Origin: Stutzerimonas stutzeri RCH2
Lineage (GTDB): Bacteria; Pseudomonadota; Gammaproteobacteria; Pseudomonadales; Pseudomonadaceae
Assembly (NCBI RefSeq): GCF_000327065.1
Contig: NC_019936.1
Coordinates: forward strand, 1,736,001 to 1,800,000
Direction: 5' to 3'
Length of the DNA stretch: 64,000 bases
Position 1 is the first letter of the stretch. Every line of letters begins with the position of its first letter. Of this stretch, positions 27,086-38,725 are shown piece after piece. The notes beneath the pieces were generated by a model. The model had not been told where the DNA came from. It did no database searches and was given only the letters and a program-made list of their open reading frames with translations. Made by a program: the position numbers and the translations under genes.

Positions 27086-28537
27086 GTGACTCAGAAGCCC
27101 GACCAGTGTCTTGGTGAATGGATTGACCGCGAAGCCCTCGCCGAAGCGATGATTCCGCTGATTGGTCAGCTGTACCGCAACAACAACGTGGTGACTTCGA
27201 TCTACGGCCGTGGCCTGATCAACCGCTCGGTGATTGCCATCCTCAAGGCGCACCGTTTTGCGCGCCACCGCATTGCCGACGAAGCCGAGTTGTCGGTGCA
27301 CGACACCTTCCAGATCCTCAAGACCATGAGCGAAATGAACCTGGGCGCCGCTTCGGTGGACCTGGGCAAGCTGGTCGCCAAGTACAAGGAAGCGGGCAAC
27401 GGCCGCAACCTTGAGCAGTTCGTTCGCGAAGAACTGGCCGAAGTAGCTGACAAGCGTCACGCCGCCTCCGGCCACAAAGGCACCGACGTTGTGCTGTACG
27501 GTTTCGGTCGTATCGGTCGCCTGCTGGCTCGTATCCTGATCGAGAAGACCGGCGGTGGCGACGGCCTGCGCCTGCGTGCAATCGTCGTACGCAAGGGTGC
27601 CGACAACGATCTGGTCAAGCGCGCCAGTTTGCTGCGTCGCGATTCGGTACATGGTCCGTTCGATGGCACCATCACCATCGATGAAGAAAACAACACCATC
27701 ACCGCCAACGGCAACCTGATCCAGGTGATCTACTCCAACGATCCTTCCGCGGTGGATTACACCCAGTACGGTATCGAGAACGCCCTGCTGGTCGACAACA
27801 CCGGCAAGTGGCGCGACGCTGAAGGCCTGGGTCAGCACCTCAAGTGCCCAGGTGTCGCTCGCGTAGTTCTGACCGCGCCGGGCAAGGGTGAGCTGAAGAA
27901 CATCGTGCATGGCATCAACCATGGCGACATCACGGCCGATGACAAGATCATCTCCGCTGCGTCCTGCACGACCAACGCCATCGTGCCGGTGCTCAAGGCG
28001 GTCAACGATCAGTACGGCATCGTCAACGGTCACGTCGAAACCGTGCACTCCTACACCAACGACCAGAACCTGATCGACAACTTCCACAAAGGCAGTCGTC
28101 GTGGTCGCAGCGCAGCGCTGAACATGGTCATCACCGAGACTGGCGCCGCCACTGCTGCCGCCAAGGCGCTGCCAGTGCTCAAAGGCAAGCTGACCGGCAA
28201 CGCGATCCGCGTTCCAACGCCGAACGTGTCGATGGCCATTCTCAACCTGAACCTGGAGAAGGCCACCAATCGCGAAGAAATCAACGAGTACCTGCGCCAG
28301 ATGGCCATGCACTCGGATCTGCAGAAGCAGATCGACTTCGTCAACTCGCAGGAAGTTGTATCCAGTGATTTCGTCGGCTCGCGTCACGCTGGTGTAGTGG
28401 ATGCTGAAGCGACCATTTGCAATGACAACCGCGTCGTCCTCTATGTCTGGTACGACAATGAGTTCGGCTACAGCTGCCAGGTCGTACGCGTTATGGAAGA
28501 CATGGCTGGGGTCAACCCGCCGGCGTTCCCGCGCTAA
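27086..28537 (+). CDS. Long-form glyceraldehyde-3-phosphate dehydrogenase
   Basis: A 483-aa GAPDH, about 150 residues longer than the classical enzyme because of an N-terminal helical extension (1-~130). The Rossmann motif GFGRIGR (139-145), the active site SCTTNAI (Cys294) and YDNEFGYSCQVVRVM are intact. It interconverts glyceraldehyde-3-phosphate and 1,3-bisphosphoglycerate. The PAO1 counterpart PA3001 lies in the same place next to mfd; PAO1 has a separate classical gap gene elsewhere. The start is GTG with a GGAAGG ribosome site. A strong terminator follows. The role of the extension is unknown. Confidence 0.93.
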   Translation: MTQKPDQCLGEWIDREALAEAMIPLIGQLYRNNNVVTSIYGRGLINRSVIAILKAHRFARHRIADEAELSVHDTFQILKTMSEMNLGAASVDLGKLVAKYKEAGNGRNLEQFVREELAEVADKRHAASGHKGTDVVLYGFGRIGRLLARILIEKTGGGDGLRLRAIVVRKGADNDLVKRASLLRRDSVHGPFDGTITIDEENNTITANGNLIQVIYSNDPSAVDYTQYGIENALLVDNTGKWRDAEGLGQHLKCPGVARVVLTAPGKGELKNIVHGINHGDITADDKIISAASCTTNAIVPVLKAVNDQYGIVNGHVETVHSYTNDQNLIDNFHKGSRRGRSAALNMVITETGAATAAAKALPVLKGKLTGNAIRVPTPNVSMAILNLNLEKATNREEINEYLRQMAMHSDLQKQIDFVNSQEVVSSDFVGSRHAGVVDAEATICNDNRVVLYVWYDNEFGYSCQVVRVMEDMAGVNPPAFPR

Positions 28538-28557
28538 GCGCGGCGGGCGGTAAGCAG

Positions 28558-28581
28558 AAACGGGAGCCTCGGCTCCCGTTT
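28558..28581 (+). terminator. Rho-independent-type terminator after the GAPDH gene
   Basis: Perfect 11-bp stem AAACGGGAGCC / GGCTCCCGTTT with a 2-nt loop. It begins 20 bp after the stop codon. T residues lie within and just after the right arm. Confidence 0.8.
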
Positions 28582-30209
<1,628 letters not shown>

Positions 30210-30212
30210 GGC

Positions 30213-31424
30213 ATGGGCATTCGCGCATTCCTCGACAAGATCGAGCATCATTTCGAAAAAGGCGGCAAATACGAAAAGTGGTACGCGCTGTACGAAGCAG
30301 CCGATACCTTCCTTTACCGTCCCGGCAGCGTTACCAAGACCACCGCTCACGTGCGCGACGGCATTGACCTCAAGCGCATGATGATCACCGTCTGGATGTG
30401 TACCTTCCCGGCGATGTTCTTCGGCATGTGGAACACCGGCTACCAGGCCAACCTGATCTTCGCGCAGAGTCCTGACGTGCTGGCGGCCCAGGAGGGCTGG
30501 CGCTTCGGTCTGATCGGCGCGCTCGCCGGTTTCGATCCGAACAGCCTCTGGGACAACTTCATCCAGGGCGCAGCCTACTTCCTGCCGATCTATGCGGTGA
30601 CCTTCATCGTCGGCGGTTTCTGGGAAGTGCTGTTCGCCTCGATCCGCAAGCATGAAGTCAACGAAGGTTTCTTCGTCACTTCCGTGCTGTTCGCGCTGAT
30701 CCTGCCGCCGACCATCCCGCTGTGGCAGGTCGCTCTGGGCATCAGCTTCGGCGTCGTGATTGGCAAGGAGATTTTCGGCGGTACCGGCAAGAACTTCCTG
30801 AACCCGGCGCTGACTGCGCGGGCGTTCCTGTTCTTCGCCTACCCGGCGCAGATGTCTGGTGATGCGGTCTGGACCGCGGTCGATGGCTATGCCGGCGCAA
30901 CCGCGCTGAGCCTGGGCTTCGCCGGTGGCATCGAGAATGTCATCGAGAGCGGTATCACCTGGATGGACGCTTTCGTCGGCACCATTCATGGCTCGATCGG
31001 TGAGACCAGCACGCTGGCGATCTTCATCGGTGGCGTCATTCTGATCGGCAGCAAGATCGCCTCCTGGCGCATCGTTACTGGCGTGATGCTGGGCATGATC
31101 GGTCTGAGCACACTGTTCAACCTGATCGGCTCCGAGACCAATCCGCTGTTCGGTATGCCCTGGTACTGGCATATGGTCGTTGGTGGTTTCGCCTTCGGCA
31201 TGATCTTCATGGCGACCGACCCGGTATCGGCTTCCATGACCAATACCGGCAAGTGGGTGTTCGGCATCCTCATCGGTGTGATGGTCGTGCTGATCCGTGT
31301 GGTCAACCCCGCCTTCCCGGAAGGCATGATGCTGGCGATCCTGTTCGCCAACCTGTGTGCGCCGCTGATTGACCATTTCGTCATTCAGGCCAATATCAAG
31401 CGGAGGCTGGCACGTAATGTCTAG
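30213..31424 (+). CDS. nqrB: Na+-translocating NADH:quinone reductase subunit B
   Basis: A 403-aa polytopic membrane protein with around ten membrane segments. The covalent FMN attachment motif is DGYAGATAL, with Thr230 the predicted flavinylated residue, modified by ApbE encoded downstream. NqrB also holds riboflavin and the ubiquinone site. The ATG has a GGAGGG ribosome site inside the nqrA 3' end. Its last 8 bp overlap nqrC. Confidence 0.96.
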   Translation: MGIRAFLDKIEHHFEKGGKYEKWYALYEAADTFLYRPGSVTKTTAHVRDGIDLKRMMITVWMCTFPAMFFGMWNTGYQANLIFAQSPDVLAAQEGWRFGLIGALAGFDPNSLWDNFIQGAAYFLPIYAVTFIVGGFWEVLFASIRKHEVNEGFFVTSVLFALILPPTIPLWQVALGISFGVVIGKEIFGGTGKNFLNPALTARAFLFFAYPAQMSGDAVWTAVDGYAGATALSLGFAGGIENVIESGITWMDAFVGTIHGSIGETSTLAIFIGGVILIGSKIASWRIVTGVMLGMIGLSTLFNLIGSETNPLFGMPWYWHMVVGGFAFGMIFMATDPVSASMTNTGKWVFGILIGVMVVLIRVVNPAFPEGMMLAILFANLCAPLIDHFVIQANIKRRLARNV

Positions 31425-32211
31425 TCAGAAAGAATCCACCGTTCGCACGCTGACGGTAGCCCTGCTGGTCTGCCTGGTGTGCTCCATCTTCGTGGCTGGC
31501 GCCGCCGTGGCGCTTCGTCCGACTCAGCAGGAAAACCGCCTGCTGGACAAGCAGCGCAGCATTCTGGCCATCGCCGGTCTGGGTGAGGCGGGCATGTCCG
31601 GCAATCAGGTCAAGCAGCTGTTCAACGAGCGCATCGTGGCTCGCCTGGTCGATCTGGAAACCGGCAAGTTCAGCGACGAGTTCGATGCCAAGACCTTCGA
31701 TCCGCTGGCGGCAGCAAAGGATCCGCAGCTGTCCAAGCGCCTTCCTGGTGAGCAGGATATCGCCTCGATCAAGCGTCGCGAGCGCTACAGCACTGTTTAT
31801 ATCGTCGAAGGTCAGGGTGAGGGCGAAATCGATACGCTGATCCTGCCGGTTCGTGGCTACGGTCTGTGGTCGACGCTCTACGGCTTCATGGCTGTACAGG
31901 GCGATCTGGATACCGTCGCCGGCTTCGGCTTCTACCAGCATGGCGAAACGCCGGGCCTGGGTGGTGAGGTCGATAATCCGAAGTGGCGCGGCCAGTGGCC
32001 GGGCAAGGAGCTGTTCGACGACAACGGCAAGCTGGCCGTGCAGATCGTCAAGGGCGGCGTCGATCCGCAAAGCCCGCGCGCCACTCACCAGGTCGACGGC
32101 CTGGCGGGCGCGACCCTGACCAGCAACGGCGTCAATTCGCTGCTGCAGTTCTGGCTGGGCGAGAACGGCTTCGGTCCATTTATCGCTAATCTGCGCGCTG
32201 GGGAGGCTTGA
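31417..32211 (+). CDS. nqrC: Na+-translocating NADH:quinone reductase subunit C
   Basis: 264 aa with one N-terminal membrane segment (about 12-32) and a periplasmic FMN domain. The flavinylation motif DGLAGATLT places covalent FMN on Thr233. The ATG at 31417 is chosen because CGGAGG lies just upstream and the protein then begins [18 protein letters not shown]; an upstream in-frame codon at 31369 lies within nqrB. The stop is two bases before nqrD. Confidence 0.96.
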   Translation: MSSQKESTVRTLTVALLVCLVCSIFVAGAAVALRPTQQENRLLDKQRSILAIAGLGEAGMSGNQVKQLFNERIVARLVDLETGKFSDEFDAKTFDPLAAAKDPQLSKRLPGEQDIASIKRRERYSTVYIVEGQGEGEIDTLILPVRGYGLWSTLYGFMAVQGDLDTVAGFGFYQHGETPGLGGEVDNPKWRGQWPGKELFDDNGKLAVQIVKGGVDPQSPRATHQVDGLAGATLTSNGVNSLLQFWLGENGFGPFIANLRAGEA

Positions 32212-32213
32212 TC

Positions 32214-32882
32214 ATGTCGCAACCCACTGTCAAAGAAGTTCTGCTCAATCCGATCTTCAATAACAACCCTATCGGCTTGCAGATTCTCGGAATCTGCTCG
32301 GCGCTGGCGGTCACCTCCAACCTGAACACGGCGCTGGTGATGTCCGTCGCGCTGACCCTGGTGGTGGCGTTTTCCAACCTGTTCATCTCGATGATCCGCA
32401 GCCAGATCCCCAACTCGATCCGCATGATCGTGCAGATGGTGATCATCGCCTCGCTGGTGATCCTGGTGGATCAGGTGCTCAAGGCCTATGCGTTCTCGCT
32501 GTCCAAGCAGCTGTCGGTGTTCGTTGGGCTGATCATCACCAACTGTATCGTGATGGGGCGTGCGGAAGCCTTCGCCATGCAGAACCCGCCGCTGCTGTCG
32601 TTCTTCGACGGGATCGGTAACGGTCTGGGCTACAGCGCGATGCTGATTGCGCTGGGTTTCATTCGCGAGCTGACCGGTGCCGGCAAGCTTATGGGTTACA
32701 CCATTCTGCCGTTGGTAAATGACGGTGGCTGGTATCAGCCCAACGGCATGATGCTGCTGCCGCCATCGGCATTCTTCCTCATCGGTCTGTTTATCTGGGG
32801 CATCCGCGCCTGGAAGAAGGAGCAGGTCGAGAAGCCTGCCTTCAAGATGGCGCCGCAAGTCTCGAACAAGGAGGCTTACTAA
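32214..32882 (+). CDS. nqrD: Na+-translocating NADH:quinone reductase subunit D
   Basis: 222 aa with six membrane segments. Cys28 (LGICSA) and Cys111 (ITNCIVMG) are the NqrD pair that, with two cysteines of NqrE, holds the intramembrane iron-sulfur centre. GGGGAGG precedes the ATG at 32214. The stop codon overlaps the nqrE start by one base. Confidence 0.96.
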   Translation: MSQPTVKEVLLNPIFNNNPIGLQILGICSALAVTSNLNTALVMSVALTLVVAFSNLFISMIRSQIPNSIRMIVQMVIIASLVILVDQVLKAYAFSLSKQLSVFVGLIITNCIVMGRAEAFAMQNPPLLSFFDGIGNGLGYSAMLIALGFIRELTGAGKLMGYTILPLVNDGGWYQPNGMMLLPPSAFFLIGLFIWGIRAWKKEQVEKPAFKMAPQVSNKEAY

Positions 32883-33490
32883 TGGAGCATTACCTCAGCC
32901 TGTTCGTCCGCGCCGTGTTCATCGAGAACATGGCACTGGCGTTCTTCCTCGGCATGTGCACCTTTATCGCGATTTCCAAGAAAGTGGAGACAGCGATTGG
33001 TCTGGGTATCGCGGTTATCGTGGTGCAGGCCATCACCGTGCCGGCCAACAACCTGATCTACACCTACCTGCTCAAGAGCGGTGCGCTGGCCTGGGCCGGC
33101 CTGCCTGAAGTGGACCTGAGCTTCCTTGGTCTGCTGAGCTACATCGGCGTGATTGCGGCCATCGTGCAGATCCTCGAGATGACCCTCGATAAGTACGTGC
33201 CCAGTCTTTACAACGCCCTGGGTGTGTTCCTGCCGCTGATTACCGTGAACTGCGCCATCATGGGCGGCACCCTGTTCATGGTCGAGCGTGATTACAACCT
33301 GGGCGAGAGCGTGGTGTACGGCGTTGGCTCCGGCCTGTCCTGGGCGCTGGCGATCGCTTTGCTGGCCGGTATCCGTGAGAAGCTGAAATACAGCGACGTC
33401 CCGGATGGTTTGCAGGGTCTGGGTATCACCTTCATCACCATCGGACTGATGTCGCTGGGCTTCATGTCTTTCTCTGGCGTACAGCTGTAA
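32882..33490 (+). CDS. nqrE: Na+-translocating NADH:quinone reductase subunit E
   Basis: 202 aa with six membrane segments, related to NqrD but inverted in topology. Cys26 (LGMCTFIA) and about Cys124 (TVNCAIMGG) supply the other two iron-sulfur ligands. The start ATG shares its A with the nqrD TAA stop. It is followed after 15 bp by nqrF with a GGACGGGA ribosome site. Confidence 0.96.
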   Translation: MEHYLSLFVRAVFIENMALAFFLGMCTFIAISKKVETAIGLGIAVIVVQAITVPANNLIYTYLLKSGALAWAGLPEVDLSFLGLLSYIGVIAAIVQILEMTLDKYVPSLYNALGVFLPLITVNCAIMGGTLFMVERDYNLGESVVYGVGSGLSWALAIALLAGIREKLKYSDVPDGLQGLGITFITIGLMSLGFMSFSGVQL

Positions 33491-33505
33491 GGACGGGACG
33501 AACTG

Positions 33506-34729
33506 ATGAGTTACGAAATTTTCCTCGCCATCGGTATGTTCACCGCCATCGTGCTTGCGCTGGTGGTGATCATCCTGGCAGCGCGCGCCAAGCTGGTTTC
33601 CAGCGGCGACGTGTCTATTGAAATCAACGGCGAGCGGACTATCACCGTACCCGCCGGCGGCAAGCTGCTGCAGACGCTGGCCTCCAACAACATCTTCCTC
33701 TCGTCCGCCTGCGGCGGCGGCGGCACCTGCGCACAGTGCAAATGCATCGTCGAGAGCGGTGGCGGCGAGATGCTGCCCACCGAGGAGTCGCACTTCACCC
33801 GCCGCGAAGCGGGCGAGGGCTGGCGCCTGTCCTGCCAGACTCCGGTCAAGGCGGACATGAAGATCGAAGTGCCGGAAGAAGTCTTCGGCGTGAAGAAGTG
33901 GGAATGCACCGTCGAGTCCAATCCGAACGTCGCGACCTTCATCAAGGAACTGACGCTCAAGCTGCCGGAAGGCGAGAACGTCGATTTCCGCGCTGGCGGT
34001 TACGTGCAGCTGGAATGCCCGCCGCATGAGGTGCGTTACAAGGACTTCGACATCCAGGAAGAGTACCGCGGCGACTGGGACAAGTTCGATCAGTGGAAGT
34101 ACGTATCGAAGTGCGACGAGACCGTCATTCGTGCCTATTCCATGGCCAACTACCCCGAAGAACGCGGTCTGGTGAAGTTCAACATCCGTATCGCGTCGCC
34201 GCCGCCAGGCCGTGACGATATCCCGCCGGGCAAGATGTCGTCCTACGTGTTCAGCCTCAAGCCGGGTGACAAGATCACCGTTTATGGACCGTTCGGTGAG
34301 TTCTTCGCCAAGGACACCGACAACGAGATGGTCTTCATCGGCGGTGGTGCCGGCATGGCGCCGATGCGTTCGCACATCTTCGACCAGCTCAAGCGTCTGA
34401 AATCCACGCGCAAGATGAGCTTCTGGTACGGTGCGCGCTCGATGCGCGAAGCGTTCTACGTCGAAGAGTACGATCAGCTGCAGGCCGAGAATCCCAACTT
34501 TCAGTGGCATCTGGCGCTATCGGACCCGCTGCCGGAAGACAACTGGGAAGGCCCGACCGGCTTCATTCACAATGTGCTGTACGAGAACTACCTGAAGGAT
34601 CACCCCGCTCCGGAAGATTGTGAGTTCTACATGTGCGGTCCGCCCATGATGAATGCGTCGGTGATCAAGATGCTCACCGACCTGGGCGTCGAGCCAGAGA
34701 ACATTCTGCTCGATGACTTCGGCGGCTAG
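33506..34729 (+). CDS. nqrF: Na+-translocating NADH:quinone reductase subunit F
   Basis: A 407-aa electron-entry subunit. One N-terminal membrane segment (about 5-26) is followed by a ferredoxin-like 2Fe-2S domain with Cys69, Cys75, Cys78 and Cys110. An FAD-binding domain ([11 protein letters not shown]) and an NADH-binding domain ([15 protein letters not shown]) follow. It oxidises NADH and passes electrons to the NqrD/E centre. The C-terminus ends LLDDFGG, as usual. The stop lies one base before the apbE start. Confidence 0.96.
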   Translation: MSYEIFLAIGMFTAIVLALVVIILAARAKLVSSGDVSIEINGERTITVPAGGKLLQTLASNNIFLSSACGGGGTCAQCKCIVESGGGEMLPTEESHFTRREAGEGWRLSCQTPVKADMKIEVPEEVFGVKKWECTVESNPNVATFIKELTLKLPEGENVDFRAGGYVQLECPPHEVRYKDFDIQEEYRGDWDKFDQWKYVSKCDETVIRAYSMANYPEERGLVKFNIRIASPPPGRDDIPPGKMSSYVFSLKPGDKITVYGPFGEFFAKDTDNEMVFIGGGAGMAPMRSHIFDQLKRLKSTRKMSFWYGARSMREAFYVEEYDQLQAENPNFQWHLALSDPLPEDNWEGPTGFIHNVLYENYLKDHPAPEDCEFYMCGPPMMNASVIKMLTDLGVEPENILLDDFGG

Positions 34730-34730
34730 C

Positions 34731-35783
34731 ATGATCCGAGCGTCACTGCGGCCTGTCTTCGCTGTCGTGTACCTCCAGCCCGTCATCGCTGTCGCTCTTG
34801 CGACAGCCCTGACGGGCTGTCTGTTTCAGGACAAGGTCGAAGTCTTTACCGGCCCCACGATGGGCAGCACCTATGCCGTCAAGTATGTTCGCGGTGGTGA
34901 TGGCCCCTCCAAGGAAGAGCTGCATGGCGAGGTCGAAGTCATTCTCGGTGACGTCGACAAACAGCTTTCCACTTATCGCAACGATTCCGACGTCGAGCGC
35001 TTCAATGCCCTGCCTGCCGGCAGTTGCGAGCCGATGCCGGAGATGGTGCGTGAATTGGTCGCAGCAGGCGATCAGCTATCAGCCGACAGCGAGGGCGCAT
35101 TCGATCTTACACTCGAGCCTTTGTTGAACCTCTGGGGCTTTGGTCCCCAGGGGCGTGGCGAACGCGTTCCGTCGACAGAGGATATCGAGGCGGCGAAAGC
35201 ATTAACGGGCCACCGTCATTTGCGCATCGAGGGAGATCGGTTGTGCAAGGCTGCTGCAGTGCAGTTGGACTTCAACAGCATTGCTGCCGGTTACGCCGTG
35301 GATCGCGTTGTTGATCGCTTGAAGGCCCTGGGCGTGCAGAGCTACCTGGTGGAAATCACCGGTGAACTCAAGGCGGAAGGCCGCAAACCCGATGGTTCGC
35401 CTTGGCGCATTGCCATCGAGGCGCCCAGGGACGACCAGCGCGTTGCGCAAAAAATCGTCGAACTCGATGGTCTGGGCGTGTCCACGTCTGGCGACTATCG
35501 CAACTATTTCGAACAGGACGGCCGGCGCTATTCGCATACTCTGGACCCGCAGAGCGGTCGACCGATTGAGCATCATCTGGCGGCAGTAACAGTGATCGAC
35601 AGATCGACTTTGCGCGCAGATGGATTGTCTACCGCGCTGATGGTGCTAGGCCCCGAGCGGGGGCTGGCATTGGCCGAGCGCAACGCGATTGCCGCTTTCT
35701 TTGTCGTCCGTGAAGGGCAGGGCTTCGCAACAATGAGCACCAGGGCTTTTGATGAGCTGTTCGGTGCGGGAGTAGAGCAATGA
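34731..35783 (+). CDS. apbE: FAD:protein FMN transferase ApbE
   Basis: A 350-aa predicted lipoprotein. The lipobox is ALTGC with the lipidated Cys30. The mature part shows GPTMGSTYAVKY, DFNSIAAGYAVDRVV and STSGDYRNYF. ApbE cleaves FAD and attaches FMN to a threonine in a D-G-x-[SA]-G-A-T motif, exactly the motifs seen in NqrB and NqrC here, in the periplasm. The start used is the ATG one base after nqrF; an in-frame codon at 34713 lies inside nqrF. Placement in the operon fits its role as a maturation factor. Confidence 0.95.
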   Translation: MIRASLRPVFAVVYLQPVIAVALATALTGCLFQDKVEVFTGPTMGSTYAVKYVRGGDGPSKEELHGEVEVILGDVDKQLSTYRNDSDVERFNALPAGSCEPMPEMVRELVAAGDQLSADSEGAFDLTLEPLLNLWGFGPQGRGERVPSTEDIEAAKALTGHRHLRIEGDRLCKAAAVQLDFNSIAAGYAVDRVVDRLKALGVQSYLVEITGELKAEGRKPDGSPWRIAIEAPRDDQRVAQKIVELDGLGVSTSGDYRNYFEQDGRRYSHTLDPQSGRPIEHHLAAVTVIDRSTLRADGLSTALMVLGPERGLALAERNAIAAFFVVREGQGFATMSTRAFDELFGAGVEQ

Positions 35784-36007
35784 CTTGGTTACTGGTTTTT
35801 GTGGTGATGCTGCTTGTGGTCTTCGGCATGGCCATCGGTGTGATCATGGGTCGAAAGCCCATCGCGGGTTCCTGCGGTGGCATCGCCAACTTGGGCATCG
35901 AGAAGGAATGTTCCATCTGTGGCGGAAGTCGCGAGAAGTGCGAGGAAGTGAACGAGGCGAAGAACGCGGGGAATACCGATCTCGCCTATGACGCCACCAA
36001 GCGTTGA
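35780..36007 (+). CDS. nqrM: Na+-NQR maturation protein NqrM
   Basis: 75 aa: one N-terminal membrane segment (about 3-24) and a soluble part with four cysteines, Cys32, Cys44, Cys47 and Cys54 (SCGG, ECSICGG, EKCEE). This is the NqrM (former DUF539) pattern; the protein is thought to deliver iron for the NqrD/E iron-sulfur centre. It overlaps apbE by 4 bp (ATGA). It ends the nqr operon, which is followed by a long hairpin. Confidence 0.95.
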   Translation: MTWLLVFVVMLLVVFGMAIGVIMGRKPIAGSCGGIANLGIEKECSICGGSREKCEEVNEAKNAGNTDLAYDATKR

Positions 36008-36025
36008 TGCGCCGCTCCGCTCGGG

Positions 36026-36063
36026 CGCTTGCCGTCGCACTTTGCCAAGTGCGACGGCAAGCG
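36026..36063. repeat. 17-bp perfect inverted repeat after nqrM
   Basis: Arms CGCTTGCCGTCGCACTT (36026-36042) and its exact complement (36047-36063) around loop TGCC, 18 bp after the nqrM stop. No T-run follows, so it is not a standard intrinsic terminator. It could protect the 3' end of the operon mRNA, assist termination, or be an isolated palindromic element. Confidence 0.75.
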
Positions 36064-36153
36064 GTGCTCGAGAAGCTGGCGATGCTGCTTCCTTGACCTT
36101 CGGCGAATTTGTTGACAGCAGCGGTGTATCCCGCTGCGTTTTCAGGAGTGTAT

Positions 36154-37548
36154 ATGGCGGTCTATAACTACGATTTGGTTGTACTGGGTTCCGGTCCGGC
36201 CGGGGAGGGCGCGGCGATGAACGCCGTGAAGGCGGGACGCAAGGTCGCCGTGGTGGACAATCGACCGCTGGTAGGAGGCAACTGCACGCACCTGGGCACC
36301 ATTCCGTCGAAGGCTCTGCGCCATTCGGTACGGCAGATCATGCAGTACAACACCAATCCGCTGTTCCGCCAGATCGGTGAACCACGCTGGTTTTCCTTCC
36401 CCGACGTGCTGAAAAGCGCCGAGAAAGTCATCAGCAAGCAGGTTACCTCCCGCACCGGCTACTACGCGCGCAACCGCATCGACACGTTCTTCGGTACCGC
36501 CAGCTTCTCCGACGAGCAGAGTGTGGAAGTTGTCTGCCTCAACGGGATGGTGGAGAAGCTTGTTGCCAGCCAGTTCGTCATCGCCACGGGTTCGCGCCCT
36601 TATCGTCCGGCTGACGTCGACTTCAGCCACCCACGTATCTACGACAGCGATACCATTCTCACTTTGAGCCACACGCCACGTCGGATGATCATCTACGGAG
36701 CCGGTGTGATCGGCTGCGAATACGCGTCCATTTTCAGCGGCCTTGGCGTGTTGGTCGATCTGATCGATAACCGCGAGCAGTTGCTCAGCTTCCTGGATGA
36801 CGAGATTTCCGACGCGCTCAGTTATCACCTGCGCAACAACAACGTGCTGATTCGTCACAACGAAGAGTACGAGCGGGTCGAGGGCTTGGAGAATGGCGTC
36901 ATTCTTCATCTGAAATCCGGCAAGAAGATCAAGGCCGACGCCTTCCTCTGGAGCAACGGGCGTACCGGTAATACCGACAAGCTTGGCCTGGAGAATATCG
37001 GTCTCAAAGCCAACAGCCGCGGACAGATTCAGGTCGACGAGCATTACCGCACCGAGATCGGCAACATCTATGCCGCAGGCGACGTGATCGGCTGGCCGTC
37101 GCTCGCCAGCGCTGCTTATGATCAGGGCCGCTCAGCGGCGGGCAGCATCGTCGAGAATGACTCCTGGCGCTTCGTTGATGATGTGCCAACCGGCATCTAC
37201 ACCATCCCCGAGATCAGCTCGATCGGCAAGAACGAGCGGGAACTGACCCAGGCCAAGATCCCTTATGAGGTCGGCAAGGCCTTCTTCAAGAGCATGGCGC
37301 GGGCGCAGATTTCCTTCGAGCCGGTGGGCATGCTGAAGATACTGTTCCACCGCGAGACGCTCGAAGTGCTCGGCGTGCATTGCTTTGGCTATCAGGCGTC
37401 GGAGATCGTGCACATCGGCCAGGCGATCATGAATCAGAAGGGGCCGGCGAACAGCATCAAGTACTTCGTCAACACCACCTTCAACTACCCAACCATGGCC
37501 GAAGCCTACCGGGTCGCAGCGTTCGACGGCCTTAACCGGCTTTTTTGA
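36154..37548 (+). CDS. sthA: Soluble pyridine nucleotide transhydrogenase
   Basis: A 464-aa FAD enzyme of the disulfide reductase fold. The FAD motif [14 protein letters not shown], the [15 protein letters not shown] segment and the NAD-binding [12 protein letters not shown] are present. The segment keeps only one cysteine (Cys44) of the redox pair found in lipoamide dehydrogenase, as in known SthA. It transfers hydride between NADPH and NAD+. The ATG at 36154 has CAGGAG upstream; an in-frame start 15 codons earlier gives unrelated residues. TTGACA at 36112-36117 may be a -35 box, but no good -10 follows. Confidence 0.95.
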   Translation: MAVYNYDLVVLGSGPAGEGAAMNAVKAGRKVAVVDNRPLVGGNCTHLGTIPSKALRHSVRQIMQYNTNPLFRQIGEPRWFSFPDVLKSAEKVISKQVTSRTGYYARNRIDTFFGTASFSDEQSVEVVCLNGMVEKLVASQFVIATGSRPYRPADVDFSHPRIYDSDTILTLSHTPRRMIIYGAGVIGCEYASIFSGLGVLVDLIDNREQLLSFLDDEISDALSYHLRNNNVLIRHNEEYERVEGLENGVILHLKSGKKIKADAFLWSNGRTGNTDKLGLENIGLKANSRGQIQVDEHYRTEIGNIYAAGDVIGWPSLASAAYDQGRSAAGSIVENDSWRFVDDVPTGIYTIPEISSIGKNERELTQAKIPYEVGKAFFKSMARAQISFEPVGMLKILFHRETLEVLGVHCFGYQASEIVHIGQAIMNQKGPANSIKYFVNTTFNYPTMAEAYRVAAFDGLNRLF

Positions 37549-37646
37549 GCGGCTCCGGCCGCCGGCCTGAGGCGGCTGGAGAGGTTGGCGACTCCCGCGA
37601 CTGGCATTGGCCAAACCGGGAGAGCTTCTGATCAGGTAAGAGGAAT

Positions 37647-37668
37647 CCGGCAGCGCTCTGGCTGCCGG
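37647..37668. terminator. Possible bidirectional terminator between sthA and the GDPD gene
   Basis: Arms CCGGCAGC (37647-37654) and GCTGCCGG (37661-37668) with a 6-nt loop lie between two convergent genes. Short T-rich flanks are present on both sides but no true U-tract. Confidence 0.45.
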
Positions 37669-37694
37669 GTATTCTTGATGTTCGAGGCTCGCTG

Positions 37695-38417
37695 TCAGGA
37701 ACGCGCCAGCGTGCTGACCGCCAGGCCGGGGTAATCGGTGATCAGACTGTCGACTCCGAAGTCTGCCAGGCGGCGCATCAGCGCAGGCTCGTTTACCGTC
37801 CACACCGATACATGCAGGCCCTGTTTGCGGGCTTTTTCCAGGCGCTCCGGCGTGCACAGTGTCCACTTCAACGCCAGTAGCTCACAGCCGTACTGACGGG
37901 CCACCTTGAGTGGATCGAGCCAGCTGTATTCTGCGACCAGGCCTCGCGATATTTCCGGTGCGAGCCGGTTCAGTGCGCGCAGCACTTCGCGCGAGCTGGA
38001 CGTCACGGTAATGCGGTCGAGCAACCCATGACGCGCGGCCAGTTCTTTGATGGCCATCACCGTGCGAGCAGCGCGCACTCTCGACGCGCTCTTGACCTCC
38101 AGCTGCCAATGCTCGAAATCGCACTTCTCAAATAACTCGCTCAGCCTGGGTATGGGGCAGGGCACCTTCCAGCCAGGCCCTCCCAATCTGGCGTCGTAGT
38201 TCACCAGTTCCTCGGCGTCATGCTGGGCCACTTTGCCCCGGCGACCGGTGGTGCGTTTGAGGGTCGGATCGTGAATGACCAGCAGTTCGCCGTCTTGGGA
38301 CAGGTGCAGATCGAGCTCGCAGCGACGTACGCCATGCTGCAAGCACTGCTGGAAGCTCACCAGCGTGTTTTCCGGCGCTTCGCCCTTGGCGCCGCGATGG
38401 CCATAGATGAGTGTCAC
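37695..38417 (-). CDS. Glycerophosphodiester phosphodiesterase (cytosolic, UgpQ-like)
   Basis: 240 aa with no signal peptide. The GDPD motifs are YGHRGAKGEAPENTLVSF (catalytic His and Glu) and ELDLHLSQDGELLVIHD. It splits glycerophosphodiesters from phospholipid turnover into glycerol-3-phosphate and alcohol. The start is a GTG overlapping the stop of the upstream small gene (GTGA), so translation is probably coupled. It is the last gene of a three-gene minus-strand operon with a PilZ gene. The PAO1 counterpart is PA2990. Confidence 0.92.
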   Translation of the reverse strand: MTLIYGHRGAKGEAPENTLVSFQQCLQHGVRRCELDLHLSQDGELLVIHDPTLKRTTGRRGKVAQHDAEELVNYDARLGGPGWKVPCPIPRLSELFEKCDFEHWQLEVKSASRVRAARTVMAIKELAARHGLLDRITVTSSSREVLRALNRLAPEISRGLVAEYSWLDPLKVARQYGCELLALKWTLCTPERLEKARKQGLHVSVWTVNEPALMRRLADFGVDSLITDYPGLAVSTLARS

Positions 38418-38722
38418 GGTTGTAGGTTTTCCTTGGGTGGTGATGGGATACGTTGGTGATGGCGCACGCTGTTGATGACCCGGTCGCCTTCGAAGTACAC
38501 CGAAAACTCCCGGTAATCCCAGCGGCTGATCGGCGGTTGGCCGACGGCGGGACGCTCCTCATCAGCCAGGCCGAAGCGATCGAGCACCAGGTTCTTCGAG
38601 TCGCCACGGGCCGGCATCGGCATGTCGGGCAGGCCCTGCTGGCCAACCGGAATGCGAATGTCTTCGGCGAAAAGGGCGGGGCTGAATGTCAGCGCGAACA
38701 GTAGGGTTGCCAGGCGGCGCAT
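38414..38722 (-). CDS. Small exported protein of unknown function
   Basis: 102 aa with a clear signal peptide (MRRLATLLFALTFSPALFAE), then a short mature part with PVGQQGLPDMPMPARGDSK and SRWDYREFSVYFEGDRVIN. It is predicted periplasmic. I do not recognise the family. Its stop overlaps the GDPD start by 4 bp, and its ATG is only 3 bp after the PilZ stop, so all three are likely made together. Confidence 0.7.
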   Translation of the reverse strand: MRRLATLLFALTFSPALFAEDIRIPVGQQGLPDMPMPARGDSKNLVLDRFGLADEERPAVGQPPISRWDYREFSVYFEGDRVINSVRHHQRIPSPPKENLQP

Positions 38723-38725
38723 CGA

